This document shows positions 16,740 through 26,731 of a stretch of 36,269 nucleotides of DNA, in pieces. How positions within the stretch are numbered: position 1 is the first letter of the stretch; each line of letters starts with the position of its first letter. The DNA is from an uncultured Methanobrevibacter sp. (GTDB lineage Archaea > Methanobacteriota > Methanobacteria > Methanobacteriales > Methanobacteriaceae): positions 1 to 36,269 of the forward strand of contig NZ_CALDKF010000079.1 of assembly GCF_937898925.1 (NCBI RefSeq), written 5' to 3'. Both the position numbers and the translations under genes were made by a program. The notes beneath the pieces are model-generated. The model had not been told where the DNA came from. It searched no databases and saw nothing but the letters and a program-made list of their open reading frames with translations.

Positions 16740-19520
16740 TTAACTGTTTATTTTAACTGTGGAAATACCATCTTCTTTTTCAACTCGAATAAGAGTGTCT
16801 GCAGCATTCTCCAATTCATCATCATGAGTGACTATCAACATTTGAGGAATTACAGACATGCTGCGTAAAACATTTATTAAATTCTGTTTACGGACAGTGT
16901 CTAAGTGAATGGTAGGCTCATCCAAAAGAATTGTCTCAATATTTCCCTTAGACATTGCCTGTGTAATACCTAACCTTAATGCAAGAGCGATAGCTATTTT
17001 CTCTCCACCACTAACCATTTCTATATTGGATTCCCCTTCAGGTCCATATATTGAAATATTGTACTCATCATCCAATATCAAGTCAGAATAGTTGAAGTTG
17101 AACTTCTCAAAGAATTCTCTTGTATACTTCTGAATCAATGGTCTGGACTGGCTTCTTAAATCCTTTTGAATGCCATCTTTGCTGTATAAAGTTCTTAAAT
17201 CTTCAAGCAATCCATAGTATTCCTTAACAGCAATGTATTCCTCTTTATTTTTTCTATTTGCTTCAATGGTCTTTTCAATGGTTTCCACTGTAGTTTCATA
17301 GATCTTTAAGTTGTTGTCATTTACAGCAATCTCTTTAGAGTATCCATTGAACTTATCATTTAATCTATCAATCAGGAATATCATATTTCTGTAATTCTCT
17401 TCATTATATTCTGAAGAATCAATTGCTTTCTTGATTTCCTTGATATCATTCTCCTTTTGAGTTATTTCATCGGCTTTAATCTTCAGCTTTTCTTCATATT
17501 CTGCTTTAGCTTTAACAGACCCTAATAAAACATGGTATCTTGTATCCTTTTCAGACAAGTCTTTTATCAATCCATCCAAAGTTTCAAAACTCATATCCAA
17601 TGAAAGATTGGAATCTGCATTGACATATTCCTTAAGTTTCTCTTCTTCGAGATTGATTTTACCTGCAATGGTATATAATTCATCCTTGATCTTGGATTCA
17701 TCTGGAGAAGATTTAAGAAGAGTATTTGCTTCCAAATACTTTTTATCATGAGATTCAAGCTCTTTGAACTCATTATTCTTGGAATCAATTATCCTATCCA
17801 ATTCTTCAAGTTCATTCTTTTTGCCTTGAAGCTCATTGATTTTGGAATTGACAGTTTCCAAACTTTTTGTAAACTTGTCCAAATCTCCAACGATATGTTT
17901 GTTCTGATATATCTTTGTTTTAATTGAATCAAGCTTTAATAAATTAGCATCTTTTAATGATTTGTCCTTGTTTAATTTAGTGATAATCTCATTATTTTCA
18001 CCAATCTTTTTATTATTAGTATTGATAGTTTCCTCATACATATGAATGAGTTCATTTTTCTTATCTTCACTAATATCTGATTGGCAAACAGGACATTTAT
18101 TATCCACTTCCTTAATGTCAGACAATGGTTCTTCCAATGACTTGATTTCCTGATTTAAGCTTATGGATTCCTTATTCAATTTCTTTAATTCATCTTCAAT
18201 CTCATTGATTTCATTTTTGAGATTGGTTCTGAAATTTTCAACAAGACTTTCCAAACTATTCAAGTCATCATTGGTCTTGATTGGATTTATTTCCTCTTCA
18301 AACTCAGATAAAACTGTTTTTGCATCATTGTAGAAAGTTTCTAAGTCATTGTTGTATTGATCAATATCCTGAATTAATGTGTTTTTCTCCTTTTCCAATT
18401 CATCTAAACGTTTGAGTTCAGCAGACAATTCCACTTTCTTATTGTTTAAAGCCTTGGTTTCACCTTCAAGAGATACAAATCTTTCATGATTCTCCTTTTC
18501 AGATTCTATAATAGATTTATAGCCATCAATCTTAGTGATAATTTCCTTATTGTTTTTCTCATCTTGTTTAAAATTATTTAAATCAGTGAGAGACACCTTA
18601 AATTCATTATAGGTTGGGAGCTTTTCACTATATGGCTTTAAAAGATTCATTTGTTCCTCATTTCTTAAAATCTCATTGTATTTATTAGACAACTCTTCTT
18701 TTAACTTATTTAATCCATTTAGATTCTCCTTTTCATGGACTAATTTCATATTGAGAGCTTCATACTCTTTCTTTTGTTTGTCTAATTCCTCTTTTTCCTT
18801 GTTCTTTAATTCAATGTCATTTTTAAGGCTTTCATGATCTTTCTTTAAGGCATCATTCTTTTCATTTAAAGTGAAATGCTCTTCTTTTGCCTTTTTAAGT
18901 TCAAAATTAAGCTCTGACTCTGGCTGTATCCTATCTTCTAAAACAGCTTTTCTTGTCTTATAGTCCTCGCTTATTTTAGGAAGATTATCATAAGCCTTTT
19001 CCAACTCTTCAAGACGTAAGAGCTTACCGATTAACTTCTTACGTTTAGCAGGTGTCTTGTCAATAAGTTCAGCTATTTCACCTTGCCTAATATGAATCGC
19101 ATTTAAGAATGTTGAGGAATCCATGCTTAAAATCACTTCAATTTCCTTATCCACTTCCTTATTTCCAGAAACATAGATTTCCTCTTCCCCATCTACAATT
19201 TTATATAGGTTTGAAGTAGGTTTGGAACCGGATTTTGTTAGGGTTATTGTCCTTTCAACCATATACTCAGTTCCATTTGAGACAAATGACAATTTCACTA
19301 CCATTTGAATCTTATCACCTGTGTTCTTATTGGATCTTACCAAATCATTAACGGATTTTGTAGTGTAGGATTTGAATAATGCAAAGGAGATAGCTTCAAA
19401 AATAGAAGACTTACCTGCACCGTTTTCACCTACAATCAAGCTTATTCCAGGATTGAAATCCAATGTAGTGTCTGCATGTGATTTAAAGTTTTTCAATTCT
19501 AACCTTGTAAATATCATCAT
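16740..19520 (-). CDS. rad50: DNA double-strand break repair ATPase Rad50
   Basis: An SMC-like ATPase of 926 aa that works with Mre11 in DNA end processing. The N-terminal ATPase half carries Walker A GENGAGKSS (31-39) and the Q-loop area IHIRQGEIAE (141-150). Two long coiled-coil arms, rich in E, K, L and N, flank the zinc hook CPVC (475-478). The C-terminal half has the signature VSGGEKIAIALALR (836-849), Walker B ILLDEPT (864-870), the D-loop HLD and H899 (VTHDD). The SD GGGTGAT begins within the mre11 stop codon, so the genes are coupled. ATG 19517 is better spaced from this SD than ATG 19520. It is the last gene of the operon. Confidence 0.97.
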   Translation of the reverse strand: MMIFTRLELKNFKSHADTTLDFNPGISLIVGENGAGKSSIFEAISFALFKSYTTKSVNDLVRSNKNTGDKIQMVVKLSFVSNGTEYMVERTITLTKSGSKPTSNLYKIVDGEEEIYVSGNKEVDKEIEVILSMDSSTFLNAIHIRQGEIAELIDKTPAKRKKLIGKLLRLEELEKAYDNLPKISEDYKTRKAVLEDRIQPESELNFELKKAKEEHFTLNEKNDALKKDHESLKNDIELKNKEKEELDKQKKEYEALNMKLVHEKENLNGLNKLKEELSNKYNEILRNEEQMNLLKPYSEKLPTYNEFKVSLTDLNNFKQDEKNNKEIITKIDGYKSIIESEKENHERFVSLEGETKALNNKKVELSAELKRLDELEKEKNTLIQDIDQYNNDLETFYNDAKTVLSEFEEEINPIKTNDDLNSLESLVENFRTNLKNEINEIEDELKKLNKESISLNQEIKSLEEPLSDIKEVDNKCPVCQSDISEDKKNELIHMYEETINTNNKKIGENNEIITKLNKDKSLKDANLLKLDSIKTKIYQNKHIVGDLDKFTKSLETVNSKINELQGKKNELEELDRIIDSKNNEFKELESHDKKYLEANTLLKSSPDESKIKDELYTIAGKINLEEEKLKEYVNADSNLSLDMSFETLDGLIKDLSEKDTRYHVLLGSVKAKAEYEEKLKIKADEITQKENDIKEIKKAIDSSEYNEENYRNMIFLIDRLNDKFNGYSKEIAVNDNNLKIYETTVETIEKTIEANRKNKEEYIAVKEYYGLLEDLRTLYSKDGIQKDLRSQSRPLIQKYTREFFEKFNFNYSDLILDDEYNISIYGPEGESNIEMVSGGEKIAIALALRLGITQAMSKGNIETILLDEPTIHLDTVRKQNLINVLRSMSVIPQMLIVTHDDELENAADTLIRVEKEDGISTVKINS

Positions 19521-19526
19521 ATCACC

Positions 19527-20816
19527 CTAAAAGTCATCAAAACTTATCTGTTTAGACTTTTCATTTTTGGAATCCTCAATTGAATCATCTAAATTCTTAT
19601 CCAAATAATCGTCTAAACTATCTGAATCCTCTAATTTATCGTTATTCAATTCATTTGATTTTTCTTCATCAAAATAATGTTGACTATAGAATCTGTCTGA
19701 AATGAATTTAGCATCATCTATTCTTCCAACAGATAGATTGTCAAGCAAGTCAATGGACAATTTATTTACTTCTTCCTTGCCGTATTTTTCCCTAACTCTC
19801 TTTTGCAGCAATGTTCTAGGGTCCAATATCTTGTTTTCATCTATAATCCTTTCCTCTTCCAAGACCTTGTCTGGCTTAAAGCTTGGCCTTAGATTCAATA
19901 CATTATCTCCAATGGATTCCTTGATAGTTTCATAAATATCTGCACTGTCAAAATCTCCGCCTGCTACGGTCAAGTCAAGCATAGGCTTATTATCCAATGA
20001 TTGAATCTTTTCCTTAACGTCACGGAGGCCTTCTTCAAACTTATTGTAATCAATAACAGCCCTAACGAACTCTCTTGGAAGGTCAATCTTCACTCTTTCA
20101 ACTTGAGGCTTATCATAGCTTAAGTCCACTACAACGAATCCCTTACCGAATTCCCTGAAATTCTCATTGGATTCACTTGTTCTCCATATTTCCATAGATC
20201 CAGGATAAACCAGTTTTCCTTTGCCGAAATCTTCTTCAACATAATTATGAACATGACCCATAGCATAGTAATCAAAGTTTTTAGGCATTTGTGATAACTC
20301 TATTTCATGAGTGTCCTCATGCATCCATTTGTCAATCCCTTGGTGAGAAACCAAAATGGACTTAAGATACTTGTCTGCCATCTTGGATAATTGATCATAA
20401 GCACTTTTTAATGCTCTGCTTTGTGAACTAGGGACATAACGAACTCCACAGATTAATACTGGTCCTTCAGTATACATCGGATGATTATCACTGATTAATT
20501 TAAGTCCTATGTCTTTAAATAGAACTTGTGGAGGCAATGCTCCTTTCCTTAAGATTGAATCATGGTTTCCGGCAATAGCATAAATAGGTATTTTAGCTTC
20601 ATTCAATCTAAGCAATGCCTTTTGAAATGCAAGCAATGCTTCTGTAGATGGTCTGTTATTATCAAATAAGTCTCCACTATGGATAACAAAATCCACATCT
20701 TTTTCTATTATTTTATCTATATTCCTAGCAAATACGTCATAAAAGTCTGTTTCACGTTCCAATAGTCCAAATTGTCTTGAACCTAAATGACTATCAGATA
20801 AATGTGCAAAACGCAT
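19527..20816 (-). CDS. mre11: DNA double-strand break repair nuclease Mre11
   Basis: A Mn2+-dependent nuclease of 429 aa. The calcineurin-like phosphoesterase motifs are complete: D8 and H10 (LSDSHLGSRQFG), D49 (HSGDLFDNN), N84 and H85 (AGNHDS), H158 (VSHQGI), H188 and H190 (MGHVHN). The C-terminal part, after a capping domain, contains a likely Rad50-binding region (SNELNNDKLEDSDSLDDYLD and beyond) that is very acidic and ends in ISFDDF. A strong SD, AAGGAGGGTGA, precedes the ATG. The stop lies 6 bp before the first rad50 ATG. Confidence 0.97.
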   Translation of the reverse strand: MRFAHLSDSHLGSRQFGLLERETDFYDVFARNIDKIIEKDVDFVIHSGDLFDNNRPSTEALLAFQKALLRLNEAKIPIYAIAGNHDSILRKGALPPQVLFKDIGLKLISDNHPMYTEGPVLICGVRYVPSSQSRALKSAYDQLSKMADKYLKSILVSHQGIDKWMHEDTHEIELSQMPKNFDYYAMGHVHNYVEEDFGKGKLVYPGSMEIWRTSESNENFREFGKGFVVVDLSYDKPQVERVKIDLPREFVRAVIDYNKFEEGLRDVKEKIQSLDNKPMLDLTVAGGDFDSADIYETIKESIGDNVLNLRPSFKPDKVLEEERIIDENKILDPRTLLQKRVREKYGKEEVNKLSIDLLDNLSVGRIDDAKFISDRFYSQHYFDEEKSNELNNDKLEDSDSLDDYLDKNLDDSIEDSKNEKSKQISFDDF

Positions 20817-20931
20817 TTTATTTCACCCTCCTTCGTATTTTAAATTATTAATTTAATATTTTCTTAGAATTGTTATAATCAGTTTAATTATACAAATAAT
20901 AATGATTTGTTATTTATAAAGGTTCCTAAAT

Positions 20932-22440
20932 TTAATATCCTCCGCCTAAATTAACGAATTGGTCTAATTCCTTTTGTAATGCTTTTTCCTCATCCTCTTT
21001 TTTTGTTTGCCATTGCTCAATGATATTCAAGTCTCCACCTCTTTGGCGTCCTTTGAATTCATTTATCTTTACAAGGGTTGGAACCTTTGTCATAAGCCCT
21101 AAAACCAAGGCTTCACCGATGTTAAGTGATGGCAATTGCTTTACCAAATCTTCGCTAAGGCTTTCGCTGGCTGTTTGGACATGTCTTTGATCTTTTGGCT
21201 CAACAAGCCTTAGAATTATCATATTGTTGGCTTGTGATAATGTTTCAGCATCAACAGATTTAGGAGATTGGCTTACCAAACAAAGGCCTAAACCAAATTT
21301 ACGACCTTCTCTAGCTATACGTGTAATCCAATACTTACTGTTGCTGCTTCTGTTTTGAGGTGCTAAAATATGTGCCTCTTCAACTACAAAGAATAAGGGA
21401 TAGGATAATGCGTCATTATCGCTGTGTCTGACAAATTGTTTTCTGCTCCTAAGGGATCTTCTAAGTACATGAGCAACCAATACTTCAGCCATATTCTCAT
21501 CGACTTGTCCTAAATCAAGAACATTAGCCATTCCAGGTTTTATTTGAGTTAGGAAGTCACCTATGTTAACATTTAACAATCTATCATATTTTACATTCAA
21601 ATCCTCTATCTTATTGATTACATCCATAATGTTTTTCTTATTGCTGGCATCATAATCCTCATCATTATACCAGTTATCAAGGATTTTGTATAATAATTCT
21701 ATAAAATCAGCAGTGCTTGCAGTTCCCTCTTTCACCAACCTTCTAGCTTCGTTAAAAGCTCTTCTAAAGTATCTTTCTTGCAAAGGAGCATTGGAAGGAA
21801 TGCTTGCCAATTTTTTAATTTCTGAAAATTCCATATATTGAGGATTTATCATAGGCTGGATCACATTTACTTTTCCATTAGTAAATTCCGCATCAACATA
21901 TTCTGAATGCATATCAAAGATTAACATACAACCGTTATATTCTAAAAGTCCATCAATGATAACAGAAACGGTATTTGACTTACCTGCACCTGTCATTGCA
22001 AGAATTGCCAAGTGACGGGACACCATCTTATTGATGTCTACACCCACTTCAACATCTTCATTGTTTATCAAATGTCCAAGCTTAAGAGAGTTTTCAATGT
22101 GGAATATCTTATCCAAAACCTCACTAGGAGCAGGATAAATGGGAGTTCCAGGAGGAGCAGGAGTTCGTGGCAACTTTAAATTGTCATTTACATCACCAAG
22201 AATGGAAATATTTCCCTTTATGTAATAGTCATCACCTTCAATTTCCCTTATCTTTGCTATAGTATCAGGATCATATATTTCATTGTTTAAGGAAACGCTT
22301 CCACGAACCATTGACTCTATCATCCCTAAGATGATCTTGCCGTCATATTCAAGTGTTACATATTCCCCTACTTGGGGCATTTCTTTTGAAATGAAACTTA
22401 CTTCAATAAGAGATGTTTCTCCTATGCATCTTCCAATCAT
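20932..22440 (-). CDS. herA: Bipolar DNA helicase/translocase HerA
   Basis: A hexameric FtsK/HerA-type ATPase of 502 aa that pairs with NurA for end resection. The N-terminal HAS-barrel (MIGRCIGETSLIEVSF to about 110) precedes Walker A AMTGAGKSNT (148-157). IFDMHSEY follows at 174-181 and Walker B LFFVVEEAHIL at 349-359. RIAREGRKFGLGLCLVSQSP carries the arginine-finger region, and the C-terminal brace GRQRGGDLN follows. AGAGGTTTAAAA lies before the ATG. The gene sits between nurA and mre11, the classic archaeal order, on one strand with gaps of about 105-115 bp. Confidence 0.95.
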   Translation of the reverse strand: MIGRCIGETSLIEVSFISKEMPQVGEYVTLEYDGKIILGMIESMVRGSVSLNNEIYDPDTIAKIREIEGDDYYIKGNISILGDVNDNLKLPRTPAPPGTPIYPAPSEVLDKIFHIENSLKLGHLINNEDVEVGVDINKMVSRHLAILAMTGAGKSNTVSVIIDGLLEYNGCMLIFDMHSEYVDAEFTNGKVNVIQPMINPQYMEFSEIKKLASIPSNAPLQERYFRRAFNEARRLVKEGTASTADFIELLYKILDNWYNDEDYDASNKKNIMDVINKIEDLNVKYDRLLNVNIGDFLTQIKPGMANVLDLGQVDENMAEVLVAHVLRRSLRSRKQFVRHSDNDALSYPLFFVVEEAHILAPQNRSSNSKYWITRIAREGRKFGLGLCLVSQSPKSVDAETLSQANNMIILRLVEPKDQRHVQTASESLSEDLVKQLPSLNIGEALVLGLMTKVPTLVKINEFKGRQRGGDLNIIEQWQTKKEDEEKALQKELDQFVNLGGGY

Positions 22441-22544
22441 TTTTAAACCTCTAAACTCAATTATATTTTGTTATATTCAATTTTTTAAAATTATAAATTT
22501 AATTATCTTAAACATCAAATTAGTTCTATTTATTGATAATTTTC

Positions 22545-23633
22545 TTAATTTAACATTTCACGACCTGATTTATCCAAAAATCCAATTATTTTAGATAAGC
22601 TATTCATATCCTGATTTGAAATGACAACATCCTTATGCGCTTTCTTTAGTAAAAAAGGATATCCTTCAGTTGAATTTGCTTTTAAAATCTTTAAAATTTC
22701 CCTTATTTCATCCAAATCTTTAGTGTAATAAGGCAATTCTATCTTTATGATGTTCTTATTGTCATCGAGTCTTGCAAAGAATATTGTAAACCACAGTTCT
22801 CTGAAGAACTCATCTTCAATAGGGAAATCATGCTTGGTTTTGCTTGTTACCTTTCTATGATAAGGTTCACTGAATCCTTGCTTTCTTGTCATACCATCTA
22901 AGATAGCCATATCAGGAATATTTGCATAGAAAATTTCATTGCTTGATGAAGTTTTGGAAATAGCAATGATTTTCTTTTTGTTTTCCAGAAGATATTTTAA
23001 GGCAATCAGGTTTTCCAAACTCTCCAAGAATGTTATTAAAGCATATTCATCAACGTCTTCGTCCTCAAACAAGTCTTTAAATTCTTCCCTGAAATTAAAT
23101 GAGGATAAATTTAACTCATTAGATTCTATTTCAGATTCCAGCTTTTCCTTGACTTGTGCTATAATTTTTGCCTTATATTCTGGTGAAATGCTCTTTTCCA
23201 CAGGAATTGGACGGATTAAATCCCCTAAAATAGATCCATCATCCATATAATAATCTATATCAAAATCATTGAATGTCTTTATTGCAGTCTTTATCTCAAA
23301 TATGCTCATCATATTTCTCAATCTTTCCTCTAAGAATGATTGGTGAGGTATTATATCAAGCTCTGCAGATTCAATAGTTTTTAGCTTTGATTCTGTATCA
23401 TTAGGATTGTAAATGAGGGATTGTGCTGCAACAGCATAAAAATTGAAGCTAAGATATTTCTTTTTGTTATAGCTCCCATCACCTGCAGCAAGAACTGTAT
23501 TTGAATCACTTGGAATTATTTCCTCTTCATGCCATTTGGATTCAATATCTATTTTAGTTTCCTTATATTCCTCTAAAGGTTCATTAAGTTGCCCTTTCTT
23601 TCTAATAGCTTCTGTATACAACGAATTTAACAT
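22545..23633 (-). CDS. nurA: 5'-3' nuclease NurA
   Basis: A 362-aa RNase H-like nuclease working with HerA. Family features are AAGDGSYNKKKYLSFNFYAV with catalytic D52, the acidic strand YYMDDGSILGDLIRP (129-142), and ISKTSSSNEIF followed by DMAILDGMTRKQGF. The C-terminal WFTIFFARLDD and PYYTKDLDEI are where archaeal NurA closes its active site. The start has only a weak SD (TTAGGT). It is first in the operon, with a TATA element about 45-55 bp upstream. Length and context fit NurA well even though primary sequence is poorly conserved in this family. Confidence 0.92.
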   Translation of the reverse strand: MLNSLYTEAIRKKGQLNEPLEEYKETKIDIESKWHEEEIIPSDSNTVLAAGDGSYNKKKYLSFNFYAVAAQSLIYNPNDTESKLKTIESAELDIIPHQSFLEERLRNMMSIFEIKTAIKTFNDFDIDYYMDDGSILGDLIRPIPVEKSISPEYKAKIIAQVKEKLESEIESNELNLSSFNFREEFKDLFEDEDVDEYALITFLESLENLIALKYLLENKKKIIAISKTSSSNEIFYANIPDMAILDGMTRKQGFSEPYHRKVTSKTKHDFPIEDEFFRELWFTIFFARLDDNKNIIKIELPYYTKDLDEIREILKILKANSTEGYPFLLKKAHKDVVISNQDMNSLSKIIGFLDKSGREMLN

Positions 23634-23676
23634 GATAAAACCTAATAAAAATTATAAATAGATATTTTCTTATTTC

Positions 23677-23691
23677 TAAATATATATTAAA
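23677..23691 (-). promoter_or_regulatory. TATA-like element of the nurA-herA-mre11-rad50 operon
   Basis: The minus strand reads TTAATATATATTTAG about 45 bp upstream of the nurA ATG. Confidence 0.45.
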
Positions 23692-23799
23692 ATATTACCT
23701 TAATCTCATAAATTATTTTATAAATTAATATGGGTTTAGTTTTATTTAAAAGATAAGAAAGAGCATTTGAAAATTAATTAAAAAAAGAAAATTATTGTA

Positions 23800-23950
23800 A
23801 AAAATAGTTTAAAATTAAAAATAATTTAGAATTAAAAATAGTTTAGAATTAAAAATACTTTAAAATTAAAAATAATTTAGAATTAAAAATAATTTAGAAT
23901 TAAAAATACTTTAAAATTAAAAATAATTTAGAATTAAAAATAGTTAAAAT
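23800..23950. repeat. 17-bp tandem repeat array
   Basis: Eight full units plus a partial one of AAAAATAATTTAGAATT. Variation is confined to TAA/TAG/TAC at bases 6-8 and to AGAATT or AAAATT at the end. The units occur in the order DBBDB over the second half, which suggests duplication of larger blocks. It fills the space between the nurA promoter and the GGGP synthase gene (23634-23984) and encodes nothing. Confidence 0.8.
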
Positions 23951-23984
23951 AATGTAAAAAATAAAAAAAAGAAAAGAAATAAAA
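23950..23984 (-). terminator. T-rich terminator after the GGGP synthase gene
   Basis: Immediately after the stop the minus strand is nearly all T with a nine-base tract (complement of 23962-23970), a typical archaeal U-rich terminator. Confidence 0.5.
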
Positions 23985-24734
<750 letters not shown>

Positions 24735-25065
24735 AAAATCACACAATGAATTTGTAAAATATTTATTAAAGTAAATTAATTTTAGATTAATTTTTTGAAT
24801 AATCTATTAATTACTTATATTTATTTACTTATTAGTATTTAAAATTAATATAAATTTATTAAAAATTATTATAAAATAGTGAATTTGTTAAAATTAGTAA
24901 ATTATAAGAATAGTTATAAAAATTGTGAAAAATCAGTCAAAAATTTATTAAAATTAGTTAAAAATTAGTTAAAATCAGTTAAAATTAGTATTTATAAAAA
25001 TAAGTTAATATAAAAATCTAAAGAGAATAAAAATTCTCTTTTAAGTTTAAAGGGATAGAGTGAAT
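24735..25065. other. Gene-free stretch upstream of the GGGP synthase gene
   Basis: 331 bp, very AT-rich. It holds the GGGP synthase promoter and, at 24949-24989, four imperfect 10-11-bp direct repeats of the form TTAAAATTAG. The eL40 terminator is at its right end. No ORF or structured RNA is seen. Confidence 0.5.
25021..25040 (-). terminator. Hairpin terminator of the eL40 gene
   Basis: A perfect 8-bp stem, AAGAGAAT with ATTCTCTT, and a four-base loop, 25 bp after the stop; T-rich DNA follows on the minus strand. A second 6-bp hairpin (GGATAG/CTATCC, 25053-25071) overlaps the stop codon itself. Confidence 0.65.
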
Positions 25066-25212
25066 CTATCCTCTAGGTTCTTTAGCTTTGAATCTTAAAC
25101 CTTTGTAACCACATTTTCTACAAGTAGTAGCTCCAGCAGGATTACGTGCATTACATTTTAAACAGATTTTTACATTAAACATTCTGTTTTCTGCTTCTTC
25201 AAATCTTGCCAT
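25066..25212 (-). CDS. rpl40e: Large-subunit ribosomal protein eL40
   Basis: A 48-aa protein beginning MARFEEAENRMFNVKICLKC and ending RFKAKEPRG. Zinc is held by C17-x2-C20 and C31-x2-C34. This is the archaeal form of eL40, without the ubiquitin fusion found in eukaryotes, and at the normal archaeal length. A strong SD, GGAGGAATTGTT, precedes the ATG. It is a single-gene unit between its hairpin terminator and the palindrome at 25334. Confidence 0.95.
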   Translation of the reverse strand: MARFEEAENRMFNVKICLKCNARNPAGATTCRKCGYKGLRFKAKEPRG

Positions 25213-25333
25213 TAACAATTCCTCCATATCTTATTAAATTAATTGATCAATATAACTTAAATAGAAATTCATGAAAAAATTCTAGAGAAATAATTCATTA
25301 AATTCATAATAAAAGTTTAAAAAGAATATTATG

Positions 25334-25350
25334 GATTACATAATGTAATC
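25334..25350. terminator. Perfect 17-bp palindrome between tsr3 and eL40 (terminator or operator)
   Basis: GATTACAT-A-ATGTAATC lies 55 bp after the tsr3 stop and about 120 bp before the eL40 ATG. Downstream on the minus strand is a T-rich run (CTTTTTAAACTTTT), favouring a tsr3 terminator. An operator for eL40 is possible. Confidence 0.4.
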
Positions 25351-25404
25351 ATAAATATTAATATAAAATATGATTTTAATAGTATATAAATGTTAGGTTT
25401 ATTT

Positions 25405-25923
25405 TTACCTTTCATGAGCTTCTAAGAACTCATTTTGTATTTGTACTACCTCTTCACTTGTTTTTACATCACTATAGGCTTCCAATAAGTCATAATTCAT
25501 TTCAATGAATGAATGACCCCATTTGAATCCATCCATGATATGATGGGCCTCATCCTTAAATCCAGTTATATAGAATGTAGCTGCAATCGCTTCATTAGTT
25601 GATAATATGCAAGGTTTTCCGAAATTAACTGGATTTGCAGCGATTAAAAAAGGAAGAGATCTGTGATATTTTGATAAACTGAAGAAACTTGCTGACTTAG
25701 AGACCTTATTCCAGGAACAGTCAAGCCCTACAACACCCTTGTTTTCAACAAGTGGTCTGTCCTCATAGGAAACTGCCTTTTCGGAAAATGGATTCAGGAC
25801 AACTGCACCACGTGGAATCTGATGTATCTTATAGACTATCTTGCATTTTCCTTGCTTTTCCATCTTAAATGCAGTGCATTTCCTTTTATCACATTCATTT
25901 GCATGAAAAACAGTTACTTTCAT
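25405..25923 (-). CDS. tsr3: 16S rRNA aminocarboxypropyltransferase Tsr3
   Basis: A 172-aa SAM-dependent enzyme that transfers the 3-amino-3-carboxypropyl group to the hypermodified uridine of small-subunit rRNA. The N-terminus FHANECDKRKCTAFKM matches the RLI-like start of this family. VVGLDCSWNKV, then RSLPFLIAANPVNFGKP and LSTNEAIAATFYITGF, then FKWGHSFIEMNYDLLEAY are its conserved core. A GTG at 25932 is part of the SD (TTAGTGATATTT); the ATG at 25923 is the correct start by spacing. It follows the secreted-protein gene, from which a hairpin separates it. Confidence 0.92.
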   Translation of the reverse strand: MKVTVFHANECDKRKCTAFKMEKQGKCKIVYKIHQIPRGAVVLNPFSEKAVSYEDRPLVENKGVVGLDCSWNKVSKSASFFSLSKYHRSLPFLIAANPVNFGKPCILSTNEAIAATFYITGFKDEAHHIMDGFKWGHSFIEMNYDLLEAYSDVKTSEEVVQIQNEFLEAHER

Positions 25924-25962
25924 AAATATCACTAACTTGATCTTTTAAAAAAAGAATAAACA

Positions 25963-25983
25963 ACAGAATAATCATTATTCTGT
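25963..25983 (-). terminator. Perfect inverted repeat and T-tract after the secreted 231-aa protein gene
   Basis: ACAGAATAAT-C-ATTATTCTGT, followed on the minus strand by ATTCTTTTTTTAAAAG. It ends the DUF116 operon about 30 bp past the last stop. Because it is also 40 bp upstream of the tsr3 ATG, an operator role is a second possibility. Confidence 0.6.
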
Positions 25984-26011
25984 CAAATCTTATAAAAAAT
26001 TTAATATTTCA

Positions 26012-26707
26012 TTAACCTTGACTTGGATCAATGGTGCCATTGAAAATACCATCAATGTATTCCCTATTGAATTCAAACTCCTCATCTGACATGCCCATTA
26101 AATCAGCCATTTTAGGAGCTTTTTTAGCATCTTTAAACTCAATGCTATTAATTAAAGGTTCAATATAATCCTTATACAACGGACAGAATAAAGTTCCGTC
26201 ACATTCAGTCTTATTATCATAAGACATGATATTTATTGTATATGCGGTTCCATTAATGTCAGCTTCACAAATGTATACATTAATAGTATTATTGGAATTG
26301 TTTCCGGAACTTCCATTAGCTGAAACATTGGCATTAGGAACAGCTTGAGAATAGAATATTTTCCAAGGCTGGTCATTATAGTTTCTTATTTCAGGAGCCC
26401 CTAACCCTTGCAATTGATAAACATCGGTTATGAAGTCACCATCCTTTACACAGGACATGTTGTAGGTTATGTTATGCTCCTTATCTTCATAGGAATCAGT
26501 CCATCCTTTGGTTAAGTTATCTTCACTTATGTTATTTTGAGTCATATCACCATTAAATGTGCCGGACATAAACTTATTGTCAAAGTCTGTTGTAGGGCCT
26601 CCAAATAAGTTCATTCCAAACAATTCAAATGCTGAAACAGCACCTAATGAACTAATTACAATTGCCAATACTGCAATAGCAATAAAGGCTGTCCTTTTAC
26701 TGTTCAT
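26012..26707 (-). CDS. Secreted or membrane-anchored protein of unknown function
   Basis: A 231-aa protein with an N-terminal export signal: basic MNSKRT, hydrophobic AFIAIAVLAIVISSLGAV, and a possible cleavage site after SAVSA-like GAVSAF. The mature part is acidic, rich in Asn with several N-x-S/T sites, and has three Cys (MSCVKD, YICEAD, plus ECDGTLFCPLY), probably disulphide-forming outside the cell. I recognise no family. A strong SD, GGAGGAAAACC, precedes the ATG. It is the third gene of the unit with DUF116 and the 130-aa protein (24-bp gap), so a shared envelope role is possible. Confidence 0.75.
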   Translation of the reverse strand: MNSKRTAFIAIAVLAIVISSLGAVSAFELFGMNLFGGPTTDFDNKFMSGTFNGDMTQNNISEDNLTKGWTDSYEDKEHNITYNMSCVKDGDFITDVYQLQGLGAPEIRNYNDQPWKIFYSQAVPNANVSANGSSGNNSNNTINVYICEADINGTAYTINIMSYDNKTECDGTLFCPLYKDYIEPLINSIEFKDAKKAPKMADLMGMSDEEFEFNREYIDGIFNGTIDPSQG

Positions 26708-26731
26708 GGTTTTCCTCCAATATAATAAAGT

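Noticed and set aside
22283..22594. A 103-residue plus-strand frame spanning the herA start and the nurA end
   Set aside because: No SD, no motifs, and it overlaps two certain genes.
23800..23950. CRISPR array
   Set aside because: Units are 17 bp and directly adjacent, with no unique spacers.
24735..24746. TTG 24746 as the start of the GGGP synthase
   Set aside because: The TTG is part of the SD of the ATG at 24734, which has the proper spacing. The same reasoning moves the starts of tsr3 and sucD downstream; for the acidic 122-aa protein ATG was preferred on codon type.
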